Part shown: in pieces, positions 33,371 to 42,366 of the stretch
Layout: every line of letters begins with the position of its first letter
Numbering within the stretch: the stretch's first letter is position 1
Assembly: GCA_022841705.1 (NCBI GenBank)
Contig: JALHQZ010000008.1
Location: 1 to 64,000 of the forward strand
DNA: 64,000 nt
Source of the DNA: Pirellulales bacterium
GTDB taxonomy: Bacteria > Planctomycetota > Planctomycetia > Pirellulales > Lacipirellulaceae
Direction of reading: 5' to 3'
Position numbers and translations under genes: made by a program
The notes under the pieces: generated by a model
What the model was told of the DNA's origin: nothing
What the model saw: only the letters and a program-made list of their open reading frames with translations
The model's database searches: none

Positions 33371-34680
33371 GTCGGTTCGACAGCAGGCGCCGCCTCGGCC
33401 GCCTGCTCCTTGGCAAGCTCTGCCTTGATGATTTCGTTCTTCTTGCGCAAAAGGGCGTAGGGGATCGTGAGTGCAAAGAGCATGTCGATGTCGGAGCCAG
33501 CGTCTTGCCCGTAGCCCTTCTCAAAGACGTGCAGTAGCACCTGGCGGTCGCCGTGCACCGTGGCCAGCGCATCGACGAGCTGACGAGCGCGTGTGGCGGC
33601 CAGATTGTCGTGCTCGTACTTTTGGCGCGCCGCCTGGATCGCTGCGCGGTCTTTGTTTTCGGCGGCCAGCAGTTCTTTCAGAGCGACGATGCTCGCCTGC
33701 GCCACGCGGACAAACTCTGCGAGCGTCTGGTGCATGTCGCTTTCGGTCGCGCTGACGACGCTGTCGAGATCGATGACGCAGCCGCCGCGCTCGACCGGCA
33801 GACGTATGATGGTGCGCTCGGGCGTATGCGGCTTGGCGGCATCGATCGCCTTGAGCAAGCTGAGGCCAAAGAGCAGAATGACAAACTCGGAAATCATCGG
33901 CATGTTGGCGGCGAGCAGGCGGTCGCGCTGCTGGCGGCGCTTGTTCATGTAGCGCGTGTGCGCGTCGTCAAGCGCCTCCAGCTTCAGGCGGCGCTTCTGA
34001 ACGCATTCGGCGTCGTCGGTCGCAGTCGCCTTGTCGTCAAAGCCGGTCAGCCCATAGGCAATGTGCGAAAAGACGATGCTCTTGCGCGTCAGCGTCAGCC
34101 GCGCGCTGGCAGACACTTGCTGCGTCGAACTGGCGGCGTCGTAGAGCGAAAAGAATGCAAACGCGCGCTGCATCACAAAGAGCTGCAGCTGCTCGGAGAA
34201 GAAGGCGTTTTCGAGCACCAGAACGCGCACGCCGCTCTCGCCCGGTTCCAGCTGCTCGTAGTGCGCCAGCACCTCCTGGTGATACTTTTTCTTGTCTTCG
34301 GCATCATTCATGTTGCGAATAACAGGCTCGCCCCACTCGCCATTCTTCAGATTGCGCGTCTGTCGCACATAGCGCAAATCAGCGTCGCCGCTCGCCGCTT
34401 GCATCTCGACAAACAAGCGGTACAATGGCGACTCATCGCCATCGTCGTCGGCTTCCACCAGGTGCTTCAGCTCGGCTTCGCAGTCGTTGTAGGCCTTGGT
34501 CAGCGATGCCACTACCGCCGCCTCTTCAGCGCTTCCTTCGTCATTCTCTGCCGCTCCTGATGGCTCGACCGCCTTTGCCTGCACCAGAGCCTTGTCGCTG
34601 TAGATAGCCATATCGCGCAGCTCGCCGTCGCGAATATAGTAGACTGTGCGCACTTCGCGCGCCACACTCGCATCGCTCAT
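33367..34680 (-). CDS. Protein of unknown function, 437 aa
   Basis: Soluble and helical, with an acidic middle (EADDDGDESPLY) and a helical C-terminal half (LLAAENKDRAAIQAARQKYE, then EIIKAELAKEQAAEAAP) that could form a coiled coil. There is no signal peptide; one hydrophobic helix (MISEFVILLFGLSLL, near 265-280) is short. No family was recognised. It is divergent from the membrane gene at 34743 with a 62-bp gap that is unusually A/T-rich (TTTTTTTTTCGCATTAAAAA), probably a promoter. Confidence 0.7.
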   Translation of the reverse strand: MSDASVAREVRTVYYIRDGELRDMAIYSDKALVQAKAVEPSGAAENDEGSAEEAAVVASLTKAYNDCEAELKHLVEADDDGDESPLYRLFVEMQAASGDADLRYVRQTRNLKNGEWGEPVIRNMNDAEDKKKYHQEVLAHYEQLEPGESGVRVLVLENAFFSEQLQLFVMQRAFAFFSLYDAASSTQQVSASARLTLTRKSIVFSHIAYGLTGFDDKATATDDAECVQKRRLKLEALDDAHTRYMNKRRQQRDRLLAANMPMISEFVILLFGLSLLKAIDAAKPHTPERTIIRLPVERGGCVIDLDSVVSATESDMHQTLAEFVRVAQASIVALKELLAAENKDRAAIQAARQKYEHDNLAATRARQLVDALATVHGDRQVLLHVFEKGYGQDAGSDIDMLFALTIPYALLRKKNEIIKAELAKEQAAEAAPAVEPT

Positions 34681-34742
34681 CTTTGCAGAGAGTGAATCGG
34701 TTTTTTTTTCGCATTAAAAAAAAAACAAATGGAAATGAAAAG

Positions 34743-35378
34743 ATGGCTCAAGCCGACAACAAAAAAAAAGCAACGATGACAGTTAGCACAGTCCTGCTGG
34801 CGTGCTTTGCCGCCACCGCAATTTGCAGCCCCGCACTCACCACTGCCATTATCAATGGCGAAACCGTAAACGTTCGTTTTGTTGGCTATTCGGACAATCC
34901 GGCCATTGCGCTGATCGCGACGGCGGTGATGCCGCCGTTTGTAGTAGCAATGTCGATCGCCGACATTGCATGTTGCGCTGTGCGGCTGGGCTCTGGCGGC
35001 GACTTTCCGTGTCCGAAGAGCTGGGCTCCGAGTGAATTGCCAGTGAACAAGCAGCTCGTCGAGCTCACCACAGAGACTTTTATCACTATTCTGCTGGCTC
35101 TGCTCTACACGATAACCGCCTACCTGACTCTGCGCGCATGCCGCCTGGCGTGGGCCATTTCTTCTGAACTGATGGTGTTGTTGGACAAGCGCAAAAACGC
35201 TGACCAAGACACCCCTGTTGTTGCTGCTGCTGCTGCTGCGGTAAAGGCAGAGCCGCGTCGCGCATCGATGCGCCTGCGCACTCGGGCGAGTGTGCGCGCG
35301 GCAACCCCATCGGCGGCGCCAGTCGCCGACACCAGTCTGTCTTCAACTAGCGCCGAGAGACGCCGAGGAGGTAGTTGA
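34743..35378 (+). CDS. Membrane protein with basic tail, 211 aa
   Basis: An N-terminal hydrophobic segment (VSTVLLACFAATAICSPAL) is probably a signal or anchor. Two more follow: AIALIATAVMPPFVVAMSIA and TFITILLALLYTITAYLTL. A Cys pair and CPKSW lie in the loop between them. The last 60 residues are an Ala run followed by an Arg-rich part (RRASMRLRTRASVRAA), which may bind nucleic acid or inner virion components. The ATG at 34743 follows AAATGAAAAG. Confidence 0.7.
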   Translation: MAQADNKKKATMTVSTVLLACFAATAICSPALTTAIINGETVNVRFVGYSDNPAIALIATAVMPPFVVAMSIADIACCAVRLGSGGDFPCPKSWAPSELPVNKQLVELTTETFITILLALLYTITAYLTLRACRLAWAISSELMVLLDKRKNADQDTPVVAAAAAAVKAEPRRASMRLRTRASVRAATPSAAPVADTSLSSTSAERRRGGS

Positions 35379-35396
35379 TTGAAAAAGAGTGCAAAG

Positions 35397-36683
35397 ATGA
35401 CTGACCGTTCGTACCGTTTTGGCTTCCATGGCGAAGGACGCAGTCTCGGCTATGGGCAGGGCAAGAAGGTGGCGGTTGGCGCGATTACGTCGGCGTTTCA
35501 GGTCGACACGATTTCGCTGGCCGACAGCGAGGCGATGTTTGCGCAGCAGGGCGGGCACAAGGGTTTTATGCCGCGACCCGACGAAGGCGGCTATCGGCTG
35601 CTCGAAGGCGAAATGGCGTTTACGGTGCGCGGCTCTGGCGGCCGCGTGCGCACTGCTCTGAACGGGCTCGACGCAAAGCTGGCGGCCGACTATCCGAACG
35701 ATCCGGAGATGGTGCGGCAGCTGCTGTACGAGATGATTCAGCCGATCGGCTTTGTCGAAGAGGACGCCGAGACCGGCAAGCCCGAGCCGCTCGTCACGCT
35801 GCGCATCGGCGGCACGCATCCGTGCGGCGCGCCCGGCACGTACAACTTTGGCGACAAGAACGCGTCGTCGCCGCACATCGTGGCCGGCGCCACGGTGGTG
35901 TTTGATGTGCCGAATCTGAAGAATCCGATTCAGTTTGGCAATCCGGCCAGCGGCGTCACTGCGGGCAAAGTGCGCCTGCAGCCGCGCGCGCTCGACAAGC
36001 GCAGCGCCGCCACGCGCATCATGACGCTGATGGGCGGCATCAACCGCAATCCGGAAAAGTTCAAAGCGGCGCTGCGCGATGCGCCCGGCGTGGCGCACAC
36101 GTGGATCGCGACGGCGAAGAAAATCAACCGCTCCTACAAGACGGCGGCGCTGCTCGCCGTCGAGACGCTTCTGCGCAACGGCGTGCTGCAGATCAATCCG
36201 GCGCTCGCTGAATTCAAGCAGGCCAATGGCACGGCGCTGGCAACAGACGACGCCATCGTGCGCATGGCCGAGTACATTGACCTCGTCAGCCAGAGCAGCA
36301 CGGCATCGGCGGCACTTACGCCGGCGCAGCGCACCAACTGGAAGCAGATCGAGTTTGAGCTGCGCAATCGCATGCTCGCGACGCCCGACCCGCAGTCTGG
36401 CGCACTCAACGCCGCCTACCAGTTTGGCTTTGTCGTCCAGGACGGCGTCGGCTCGTCAAAGGCGCGCGTCAACGGCAACGGCGCCGTCAGAGACGACTCG
36501 ATCGGCAAGTTCTTCAAGCTCACCGTCACGCACTTTCAAGAGTCGCTCGAGGCCATCGCCGCCGCCGTCTACCACGAGCGCAAAAACGCCATGGGCGTCG
36601 CGCTCACCGAGCCGTCGCTCCGCGAAACCAGCCAGTTCCAGATGTACGTGCAGCCGCACGGCGGCATGTCCGATCGCAATTGA
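35397..36683 (+). CDS. Probable virion structural protein, 428 aa
   Basis: A soluble, Ala/Gly-rich protein without recognised domains. Codon use is extreme (nearly all third positions G or C), as in the 50825-52012 and 58566-60365 products, a pattern typical of abundant proteins. Segments such as GYRLLEGEMAFTVRGSGGRV, LVTLRIGGTHPCGAPGTYNF and FFKLTVTHFQESLEAIAAAV suggest a mixed alpha/beta fold. No transmembrane helix is present. Capsid triplex or tegument identity is possible but unproven. Confidence 0.75.
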   Translation: MTDRSYRFGFHGEGRSLGYGQGKKVAVGAITSAFQVDTISLADSEAMFAQQGGHKGFMPRPDEGGYRLLEGEMAFTVRGSGGRVRTALNGLDAKLAADYPNDPEMVRQLLYEMIQPIGFVEEDAETGKPEPLVTLRIGGTHPCGAPGTYNFGDKNASSPHIVAGATVVFDVPNLKNPIQFGNPASGVTAGKVRLQPRALDKRSAATRIMTLMGGINRNPEKFKAALRDAPGVAHTWIATAKKINRSYKTAALLAVETLLRNGVLQINPALAEFKQANGTALATDDAIVRMAEYIDLVSQSSTASAALTPAQRTNWKQIEFELRNRMLATPDPQSGALNAAYQFGFVVQDGVGSSKARVNGNGAVRDDSIGKFFKLTVTHFQESLEAIAAAVYHERKNAMGVALTEPSLRETSQFQMYVQPHGGMSDRN

Positions 36684-36714
36684 AGACAACGAGCTTTTTG
36701 TTGATTTACCATTA

Positions 36715-37389
36715 TCACGACCAAAAAACGGCTCGCGGCGTGCTGCGAATCGTCAGATAGCCCAGCCGCTTCTTCTGCGAATTGTAGTCGGTGTGTGATT
36801 CAAACCGAAACTTTGGGAACAGCAAGTGCAATGCTGGCAGCACCGTGGTGGTCAGTGCGTCCAGGTGCACCTGCAGTTCGTAGCGATCGCGGACCTTGAT
36901 CTTTTTCTTGCGCGCTTCTGTCAGTGTAAGAGCGGCGCGCGGATCATCAAATTCGGAAACAAATGTCCGCCAACAACACCATATTCCCAACTCAGCGCGC
37001 GGTGACTTTTGTAAAGTGTCGGCAAAATTGTTCGCCGACACTACAACGCGCTGCTTCAGAAGCGGATCGTCGATTGCCAGCGCTTCGATCCGATCTGCCA
37101 AACTATCGTTGCTCTTCTGGCGCTTTTTCAACTCTTCTGCGACGTCGGCGTCGTCGGTGTCGACAAAGTCGGCAAGCGCACGAATCGTCGAGAATGGCGC
37201 GCGGCATTTGGGACAGAGAGCCTTGTTCTGCGCCTTCATTTCAGTCAGGCATTTGCTGCACGCCACGTGCGCAAACGGCGTGCAGCCATTCATCACTGCC
37301 GGCACGCAGCCTTCATCGATCGTCTCGAGGCACACCGGGCACGCCCACTCTTGCATCACTTTGCGCTTGCGCTCAGCGCCAGCGTTCAT
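36715..37389 (-). CDS. RING E3 ligase-like protein, 224 aa
   Basis: The N-terminal RING spans about residues 16-63: CPVCLETIDEGCVPAV, then CTPFAHVACSKCL and LCPKCRAPF. This is a C3HC4-like pattern with a GCTPFAHVAC core. An acidic helix (DTDDADVAEELKKRQKSNDS) follows, and then a globular C-terminal domain of about 130 residues with WCCWRTFVSEF and a basic end. It is the third RING protein of the window and, unlike the other two, has its finger at the N-terminus. The arrangement matches viral and cellular ubiquitin ligases. Confidence 0.88.
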   Translation of the reverse strand: MNAGAERKRKVMQEWACPVCLETIDEGCVPAVMNGCTPFAHVACSKCLTEMKAQNKALCPKCRAPFSTIRALADFVDTDDADVAEELKKRQKSNDSLADRIEALAIDDPLLKQRVVVSANNFADTLQKSPRAELGIWCCWRTFVSEFDDPRAALTLTEARKKKIKVRDRYELQVHLDALTTTVLPALHLLFPKFRFESHTDYNSQKKRLGYLTIRSTPRAVFWS

Positions 37390-37392
37390 CTT

Positions 37393-38091
37393 TTAGTAAA
37401 GATTGAAAATCTTTGAGTAACGGTCCGAACGTTCCAGCAGCTCGTTTGTGCTGCGCTCGGCTGGCCGGAGGCGAGCGACTTGGAACGCGAGGTGCGCCGC
37501 GCCATCAAACAGCAGCGGTGAAAGCGAGAGGTCGATGTCGGGCGAGGGCTCGAGCGCACTTTGAATGATCAGCGACTCGACCGCCAAAAGTGCCGACTCG
37601 ACTGCCGCCGCCGCACCGCCGCCCAACTCTGCAGCAAGCGTGGCGACAAAAGCGTCGGTAGCACTGGCAAGTTGCTGCAGGCTGGCGGCAATATCGCCGC
37701 TAAAGTAGCCGATGTTGGCGCGGTGCTCGCGCTCATCAAACGTCGCGAAAAAGTTGCGACGCTCTCGCTCAAACGCAACCACGGCACTGACAGTCGCATC
37801 TTCGTTGGTCAGAAGGAATGTCGCGAATTGCTGCAACTGAGCCGCCGCTTTGATGAGCGCCTTGGTCAATGGCGCCAACGCGCGCTTGTGCTTGTTGGCC
37901 ATCGCTCCTGCGTCGGCACCGGTTGGATCAACCATGGCCGCTAGAGAGCCGAAACTCTGCGTGTAGTGAGCGGCAGCGATCGCAATGCTGTCGCTGGATT
38001 TCGAGCCACTGGCGAGCAGCGACGCGAAAAGGGTCGTCACTGCGACCGACGCCCGCGTCGCCAGCAACACCGAGGGCGCAGGCAAACTCAT
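37393..38091 (-). CDS. Member of dispersed paralogue family (copy 1), 232 aa
   Basis: Helical, soluble and of unknown function. Its end (LLFDGAAHLAFQVARLRPAE, then a short charged tail) resembles the end of the 60392-61111 product (LEYDALMVAAELVRIKPADR) and, less closely, of 38310-38993 (LYEESLLAIETLGAIPEPDE). All three are 227-239 aa with a similar helix order, so they look like old duplicates. There are no motifs or membrane helices. The gene lies 3 bp downstream of the RING gene start on the same strand. Confidence 0.65.
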   Translation of the reverse strand: MSLPAPSVLLATRASVAVTTLFASLLASGSKSSDSIAIAAAHYTQSFGSLAAMVDPTGADAGAMANKHKRALAPLTKALIKAAAQLQQFATFLLTNEDATVSAVVAFERERRNFFATFDEREHRANIGYFSGDIAASLQQLASATDAFVATLAAELGGGAAAAVESALLAVESLIIQSALEPSPDIDLSLSPLLFDGAAHLAFQVARLRPAERSTNELLERSDRYSKIFNLY

Positions 38092-38100
38092 CGGTAGAGT

Positions 38101-38265
38101 TTACTTTTTCCGTTTCGACGAGTTGCGCGCACTCGAGAGCGCAATTGCGAGCGCCTGATCGCGACTCGTGACCTTTTTGCCGCCCGAGCGCAGCGCGCCC
38201 ATTTTGTACTCGTGCATCACCTGGTGCACTTTTGCTTCACCGCGTGCCTTGGCGCCTTTTGTCAT
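38101..38265 (-). CDS. Small basic DUF6496-like protein, 54 aa
   Basis: The whole protein reads MTKGAKARGEAKVHQVMHEY, KMGALRSGGKKVTSRDQALA, IALSSARNSSKRKK. The VMHEYKxGxLxSGxxKKVTSRxQAxAIALSxAR pattern matches DUF6496, a short domain common in bacteria and phages and scattered in other genomes. It is highly basic, so nucleic-acid binding is likely, but its function is not known. It lies immediately upstream of 37393-38091 on the same strand (9 bp), which suggests a pair. It is a possible horizontal acquisition. Confidence 0.75.
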   Translation of the reverse strand: MTKGAKARGEAKVHQVMHEYKMGALRSGGKKVTSRDQALAIALSSARNSSKRKK

Positions 38266-38309
38266 CGTTGGTACCTACACTTTTTTTTGAGGTGGGTGGG
38301 TGCAAAAGT

Positions 38310-38993
38310 ATGAGTGTTCGCGAGCAAACGGCGCAGCTGATCGGCGGTCTGAGCGTGGCTGTTTTTACGAACCTCTACTGGCTGACGCTGTACGCCGCCG
38401 ATGCGCGCGTCAAAGAGCAAGCGCGTGTCAGAAACACGGGAGCCGTGCCGCTGGCCATACAGCTCACTGCTCTGATGCGCCTCGGTGGCAATCGCACCGA
38501 ATCAGAGGATTGGCGACCGGTGGAAACGGCGCTAAACGCGTTCATCAAACGTGCGCAAGAGTTTGGCGCCGCTATAGATGCCGCAGGGGAGTTTGCAAAG
38601 CCGAGTATTCGTCAGTTTGTCGAGGAGGTGTTTGAGAGCGACGAGTCACTCGGCACGTTTGCCGCCACTCTGCCGTCTGGCGAACAGCTGCGCAGCGAAC
38701 TGTACAGTCTGACGCTGGCGACGCGCGAGCTTGCCAGCGCAATCAACGGCAGCACGCTGTCGGCATCGCCTCCGGTGCGAGAGATCATCTACAGTCTGCT
38801 GGCGCAGATTCAGCGTGGAATTGTCAAGGTGTTGGTGGCGGATGAAAACAAGCGCGCTGGCGATGCCGTGATTTTCTGGGAGCAGTTTCTTTACGAAGAG
38901 TCTCTGCTCGCGATCGAAACACTGGGTGCGATACCGGAACCGGACGAGTTTCGCGCGGTAGCGCAGCGCTTTGGCGAGTATTTGGCCTTGTGA
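38310..38993 (+). CDS. Member of dispersed paralogue family (copy 2), 227 aa
   Basis: Starts ATG 38310 in GCAAAAGTATGAGTG. It is helical throughout, with FEQFLYEESLLAIETLG-like sequence near the C-terminus and LASAINGSTLSASPPVREII in the middle. It is related in length and helix order to 37393-38091 and 60392-61111. It is divergent from the DUF6496-like gene with a 44-bp gap. A weakly hydrophobic N-terminal segment (LSVAVFTNLYWLTLYAA) is too polar for a confident membrane helix. Function is unknown. Confidence 0.65.
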   Translation: MSVREQTAQLIGGLSVAVFTNLYWLTLYAADARVKEQARVRNTGAVPLAIQLTALMRLGGNRTESEDWRPVETALNAFIKRAQEFGAAIDAAGEFAKPSIRQFVEEVFESDESLGTFAATLPSGEQLRSELYSLTLATRELASAINGSTLSASPPVREIIYSLLAQIQRGIVKVLVADENKRAGDAVIFWEQFLYEESLLAIETLGAIPEPDEFRAVAQRFGEYLAL

Positions 38994-38999
38994 ACGCCC

Positions 39000-41105
39000 T
39001 TAAACCATCACATCTGTGGAACCGGGCGGCCAACCGCAGAGTTTGTCGTCGAGCAGGTCGGCAGCCGACTCGTGTGCGCGCATCACATAGACGAGCCACC
39101 ACTGCGTGCGTTGGTACATCAGATTCAGCGTCTCGTCGCTCGGCGGCGCCCAGATCACTTTGAACTTGCCGCGCCAGCAGTCAAACACCTCGGCGCAGGT
39201 CATCTGCGCCGCCGGCTTCTTCGGTTTGTTCGCGGTGCTGTTCTTGTGTTTGTTCGTTAGCGCGTGCCAGTAGCAGTGCTTGATGTAGTCGGTGTAGCGT
39301 TCGGGCACCAGCACGCAGAGCTTCTGTCGCTCGTCGTAGCGCACCAGCGACGAGCCGCATGCGACAAACGCCTGCCACATATCGGCGCGATTGATGCCCG
39401 TGAGGCCGGCCAGGTAGTCGTTGCCGCAGCTCGCCGCAAAGGTGGCAAACGAGGCGGCGCGCTCCAGGTACCAGCGCGCGCCAATCGTTTCATCGGAGCT
39501 CGCGTCGCGCGCCTCGGCCAACCGACGCACCTTGAATGCCATTTTCGCCACGTCCCACAGTTCGTTGGCGACAAAGTGCAGCGGTTCCTCTGCCGGCGCC
39601 TTGCCTTCGTCTTCGCGCTTGCGCTTGGCGGCCGCCGTCGGCGCCACATAGTAGTCGGCCGGGCCGCTCAGCCACCCGGTGCGCATGACTTTGCATTCGC
39701 CAATCGACAGGAGCATCGAGTTTTCGACGCACCACTGCAGCGGGCGATCTTCGAGTTCGGCTTCGTAGGCGAGCTGCGCAAACGAGAGCGGCAGCAGCGA
39801 GAGAAAGTCGGTGTCGCTCGATAGCACGCAGCCGACATTGGCGCGCCCGGGCCGACACGGATTCTGCGCGCCGTTTGGCTGCAGCAGGCGGTGTGCAAGC
39901 TCGAGCCGCGGATCGTCAAAGTAGGCCTCTACCGCACGAATCTTCTCAAGCACTGGCGCATTGACGTCCTGAAGCACCGCCTGATGCCGCTCCATATAGG
40001 CGGTGGCCCAGGCGCACTGCTCGGCCGGTGTCAGCGGCGAAGTGTCGATGGGTGCCGCGGCACGCTGGCGCTCGATCTCAGCCAAGTCGGCAGCCGTGTA
40101 GTATTCGCGCACCGAGTCGTGAATGGGTGCCGGTATGACCCGGCGGCAGCCGCGCAGAGTTGTCGCAACCCGATCGTCGCACATGGCGCGCCACCAGAAC
40201 GAGACGCCGACGTCGGCCTCGCCGCACATGTTGGCGGCGTTGCGCAGCAGAAACGGCGTGTAGCGCGTGCCATCGAGCGACGTCTCGACACAGATTGGCA
40301 CCGAATGCACGTGGCCGCCGTGGCCCAGCGCACTGACAATTTCGGCCGCTCTCTCGCGCCAATCGGCACGCTTGCGCAGCAGCTCGCGCGCCTTTTCGAT
40401 TGTCTCGCTTGCATAGGCATCGACTAGCAGGCGCTCGCTGCACATCCAGTCGTCGAGCGTGTCGGGCGAGCTTGCCGCCCGATCCATAAAGTCGAAAATG
40501 ATGCGCCGGCCGGGCGGCGGCACCACAGAGTCGAGCGCCAGCTCGAGCAGCTCCGCGGTTGCGTGCCGGTAGATGGTGCGATTGGCGCGCACCGCGATCC
40601 AGGGCGGCAGCGGTACGCCACGCGCTACAATGCGCGGCAGAGCGCCATTCGCACTCACTTCTTCGATTGGCATTACGCCTTTTTGCTCCATTGTATCCAC
40701 GATGCTGCTGGAGCGGTGCGCCTGCACGTAGTGCTTGGGGCGCGGCATGTAGGCGCCTTTGTCCATGAGCAGAACAAAGGTATGAATGTTGGGATGTGTG
40801 CGAAACGTCTCTTTCGCCTGCAGCATCAGATAGGCAGCGAGCGCGTCGCCGGTCGCACCCGTTGTCTTGTAGCCAGAGTCTTCGTTGCGCGCCGATGCGC
40901 GCACCAGATTGTCGTAGCCGTGCAGCAGAATGCCAGCGTCCTGAATCACATAGCGCACGTTGACCAGCGTGTCACTCGCGTCATCGGGCTCAGCGCGCGG
41001 AATGAAATTGTGCTTGGCGGCCAGCGGCGCCTTGGCAACCGCGCGCACACAGTCGCCAAACTGCGCACGAAACACCTCGGGTTTAATCTCAGACTTGCCA
41101 CTCAT
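39000..41105 (-). CDS. XPG/FEN1-like nuclease, 701 aa
   Basis: Structure-specific 5' nuclease family (FEN1, XPG, Exo1; herpesvirus vhs is a relative). Signature regions in order: D56 in VIQDAGILLHGYDN, D115 in VLLMDKGAYMPRPKHYVQ, E296/D298 in CGEADVGVSFWW, D431/D433 in VLSSDTDFLSLLP and D563 in CGNDYLAGLTGI. These line up with the metal-binding acidic residues of the N and I regions and the helix-two-turn-helix motif. The spacing is wider than in cellular FEN1 because of an insertion of about 150 residues between the N and I regions. It probably processes flaps or primers, or degrades RNA. ATG 41105 overlaps the upstream stop (ATGA). Confidence 0.85.
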   Translation of the reverse strand: MSGKSEIKPEVFRAQFGDCVRAVAKAPLAAKHNFIPRAEPDDASDTLVNVRYVIQDAGILLHGYDNLVRASARNEDSGYKTTGATGDALAAYLMLQAKETFRTHPNIHTFVLLMDKGAYMPRPKHYVQAHRSSSIVDTMEQKGVMPIEEVSANGALPRIVARGVPLPPWIAVRANRTIYRHATAELLELALDSVVPPPGRRIIFDFMDRAASSPDTLDDWMCSERLLVDAYASETIEKARELLRKRADWRERAAEIVSALGHGGHVHSVPICVETSLDGTRYTPFLLRNAANMCGEADVGVSFWWRAMCDDRVATTLRGCRRVIPAPIHDSVREYYTAADLAEIERQRAAAPIDTSPLTPAEQCAWATAYMERHQAVLQDVNAPVLEKIRAVEAYFDDPRLELAHRLLQPNGAQNPCRPGRANVGCVLSSDTDFLSLLPLSFAQLAYEAELEDRPLQWCVENSMLLSIGECKVMRTGWLSGPADYYVAPTAAAKRKREDEGKAPAEEPLHFVANELWDVAKMAFKVRRLAEARDASSDETIGARWYLERAASFATFAASCGNDYLAGLTGINRADMWQAFVACGSSLVRYDERQKLCVLVPERYTDYIKHCYWHALTNKHKNSTANKPKKPAAQMTCAEVFDCWRGKFKVIWAPPSDETLNLMYQRTQWWLVYVMRAHESAADLLDDKLCGWPPGSTDVMV

Positions 41106-41407
41106 CGGTCGTCCTTTGCGTGTCGAATGCGAATTGTCGCAATAATGCTCTCGACCGACACACGCGCACGCTCCGTCACCGAACTCACATTCGATCGAAT
41201 GTGGACGACGCCAATCACGCCCTTTGCTCCTCGCTGCTCCGGAAACTCTGGCTGCTCGGTCTCCTCGAAACGAATGCGCAGACCTCTGCCGTCGTCGAGC
41301 AGCTCTTTCAGGTGGCCAAAGCTCTTGATCAGCAGACCGACTTGGTAGCGGCGCATCGGTTCGTTGATTTCGACTTGCGCGCAATGGCGAGTTTTTTGAA
41401 AAGACAT
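41102..41407 (-). CDS. Small protein of unknown function, 101 aa
   Basis: Alternating charged and hydrophobic strands: MRRYQVGLLIKSFGHLKELL, then GVIGVVHIRSNVSSVTERAR and a final IIATIRIRHAKDDR. A compact alpha/beta fold is likely; no domain was recognised. Its stop and the ATG of the XPG-like nuclease share ATGA, so expression may be coupled and a role with that nuclease is plausible. ATG 41407 lies just after a T/A-rich leader. Confidence 0.65.
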   Translation of the reverse strand: MSFQKTRHCAQVEINEPMRRYQVGLLIKSFGHLKELLDDGRGLRIRFEETEQPEFPEQRGAKGVIGVVHIRSNVSSVTERARVSVESIIATIRIRHAKDDR

Positions 41408-41425
41408 CCTTCTTCTTCTTTTGTT

Positions 41426-41881
41426 TTACGCGGTAGCGAGCAGCGTCGCCATTGTGGCCAATTTCGCCTCGTCGCTCTGATCCTGCAGCAGTGCATTGAA
41501 GCGCTTGCAAAAGGGCACCGACAAAACAGCTGCGTCAATGTGCGCCAGCAAACCGACGCACAGCACCACTTCTTCGAGCGTGAGCTGCTCGGCGCATTGC
41601 GTCAGAGCATCGTCGACCTCTTGCAGCCAGTCGCGGTTCAGCTGCTGCCGACCCTCAAACTCGACCTGCAGGTTCGCCAGCTCGTACGTGCCCGCCTGCA
41701 GCGGCAGCCGGAAGAGGCCGGTGCTGCGCGACCACAGACGCTGCTCAAATGCCTCTTTCATGTTAGAAAGCGACTGCAGCACAACGTACAGCTTCTCGGC
41801 AACGGGGCCGCACTGCGGTATCACGGCAACGGCCAGGCTAATCGCTGGCAGAATCCGGTCGTCAGACGGTTCCGCGCTCAT
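41426..41881 (-). CDS. Helical protein of unknown function, 151 aa
   Basis: An all-helical, leucine-rich soluble protein (GPVAEKLYVVLQSLSNMKEA, WLQEVDDALTQCAEQLTLEE, VVLCVGLLAHIDAAVLSVPF). No domain was recognised. It is followed on the same strand, 18 bp on, by the 101-aa gene and then the XPG-like nuclease, so the three form a minus-strand run. ATG 41881 was chosen over an upstream non-ATG start; the divergent neighbour begins 22 bp away. Confidence 0.65.
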   Translation of the reverse strand: MSAEPSDDRILPAISLAVAVIPQCGPVAEKLYVVLQSLSNMKEAFEQRLWSRSTGLFRLPLQAGTYELANLQVEFEGRQQLNRDWLQEVDDALTQCAEQLTLEEVVLCVGLLAHIDAAVLSVPFCKRFNALLQDQSDEAKLATMATLLATA

Positions 41882-41902
41882 TCTTGCTGCCAAAAGAAAA
41901 AA

Positions 41903-42352
41903 ATGAATATCGATGAGATCAACGACCGCACCGTCTACACGGTCGTCTGCCGCAGGATGGCGGTTCTAGTCTCCTTTGTGACGACTGATACACGCGTGGT
42001 GGTGCTCGCCGTGTCGCCGTTTTGCCAAATACAACCGATTTCATTCGCCATTTACAGGCACTCGGTCGAGCTGCGCAGTGAAATGAATGCGCTGCGTGAC
42101 TGCCGCTTTCTCGTTGTCTTTGAGCAGGAGGCCGAGGCGTTGGACGAAAATTACTCTGACATTGTGGCGTACGCCTATGGCGCCGCGTGGCTGGCCGAGT
42201 CTCTCGTGTTGCGCTACGGGACTGCCGACTCGGCGCCTGGTTCTGGCAATTTGGCAGAGTGCGTCGCGCGCCTGGCGCTTGCCACCAACGACAGCTCGCA
42301 AGAAATCGCTACGTTGGAACAGCGAATGGAGCATATCTGCATAGCTTCATAA
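41903..42352 (+). CDS. Protein of unknown function, 149 aa
   Basis: The start MNIDEINDRTVYTVVCRRMA follows AAAAGAAAAAA. The first half is beta-rich (MAVLVSFVTTDTRVVVLAVS) and the second half helical and acidic (DENYSDIVAYAYGAAWLAES). No cysteine cluster or membrane helix is present and no family was recognised. It precedes the 260-aa gene by 14 bp on the same strand. The frame upstream of this ATG overlaps opposite-strand genes and is discarded. Confidence 0.6.
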   Translation: MNIDEINDRTVYTVVCRRMAVLVSFVTTDTRVVVLAVSPFCQIQPISFAIYRHSVELRSEMNALRDCRFLVVFEQEAEALDENYSDIVAYAYGAAWLAESLVLRYGTADSAPGSGNLAECVARLALATNDSSQEIATLEQRMEHICIAS

Positions 42353-42366
42353 AAACAGCCGAAACT

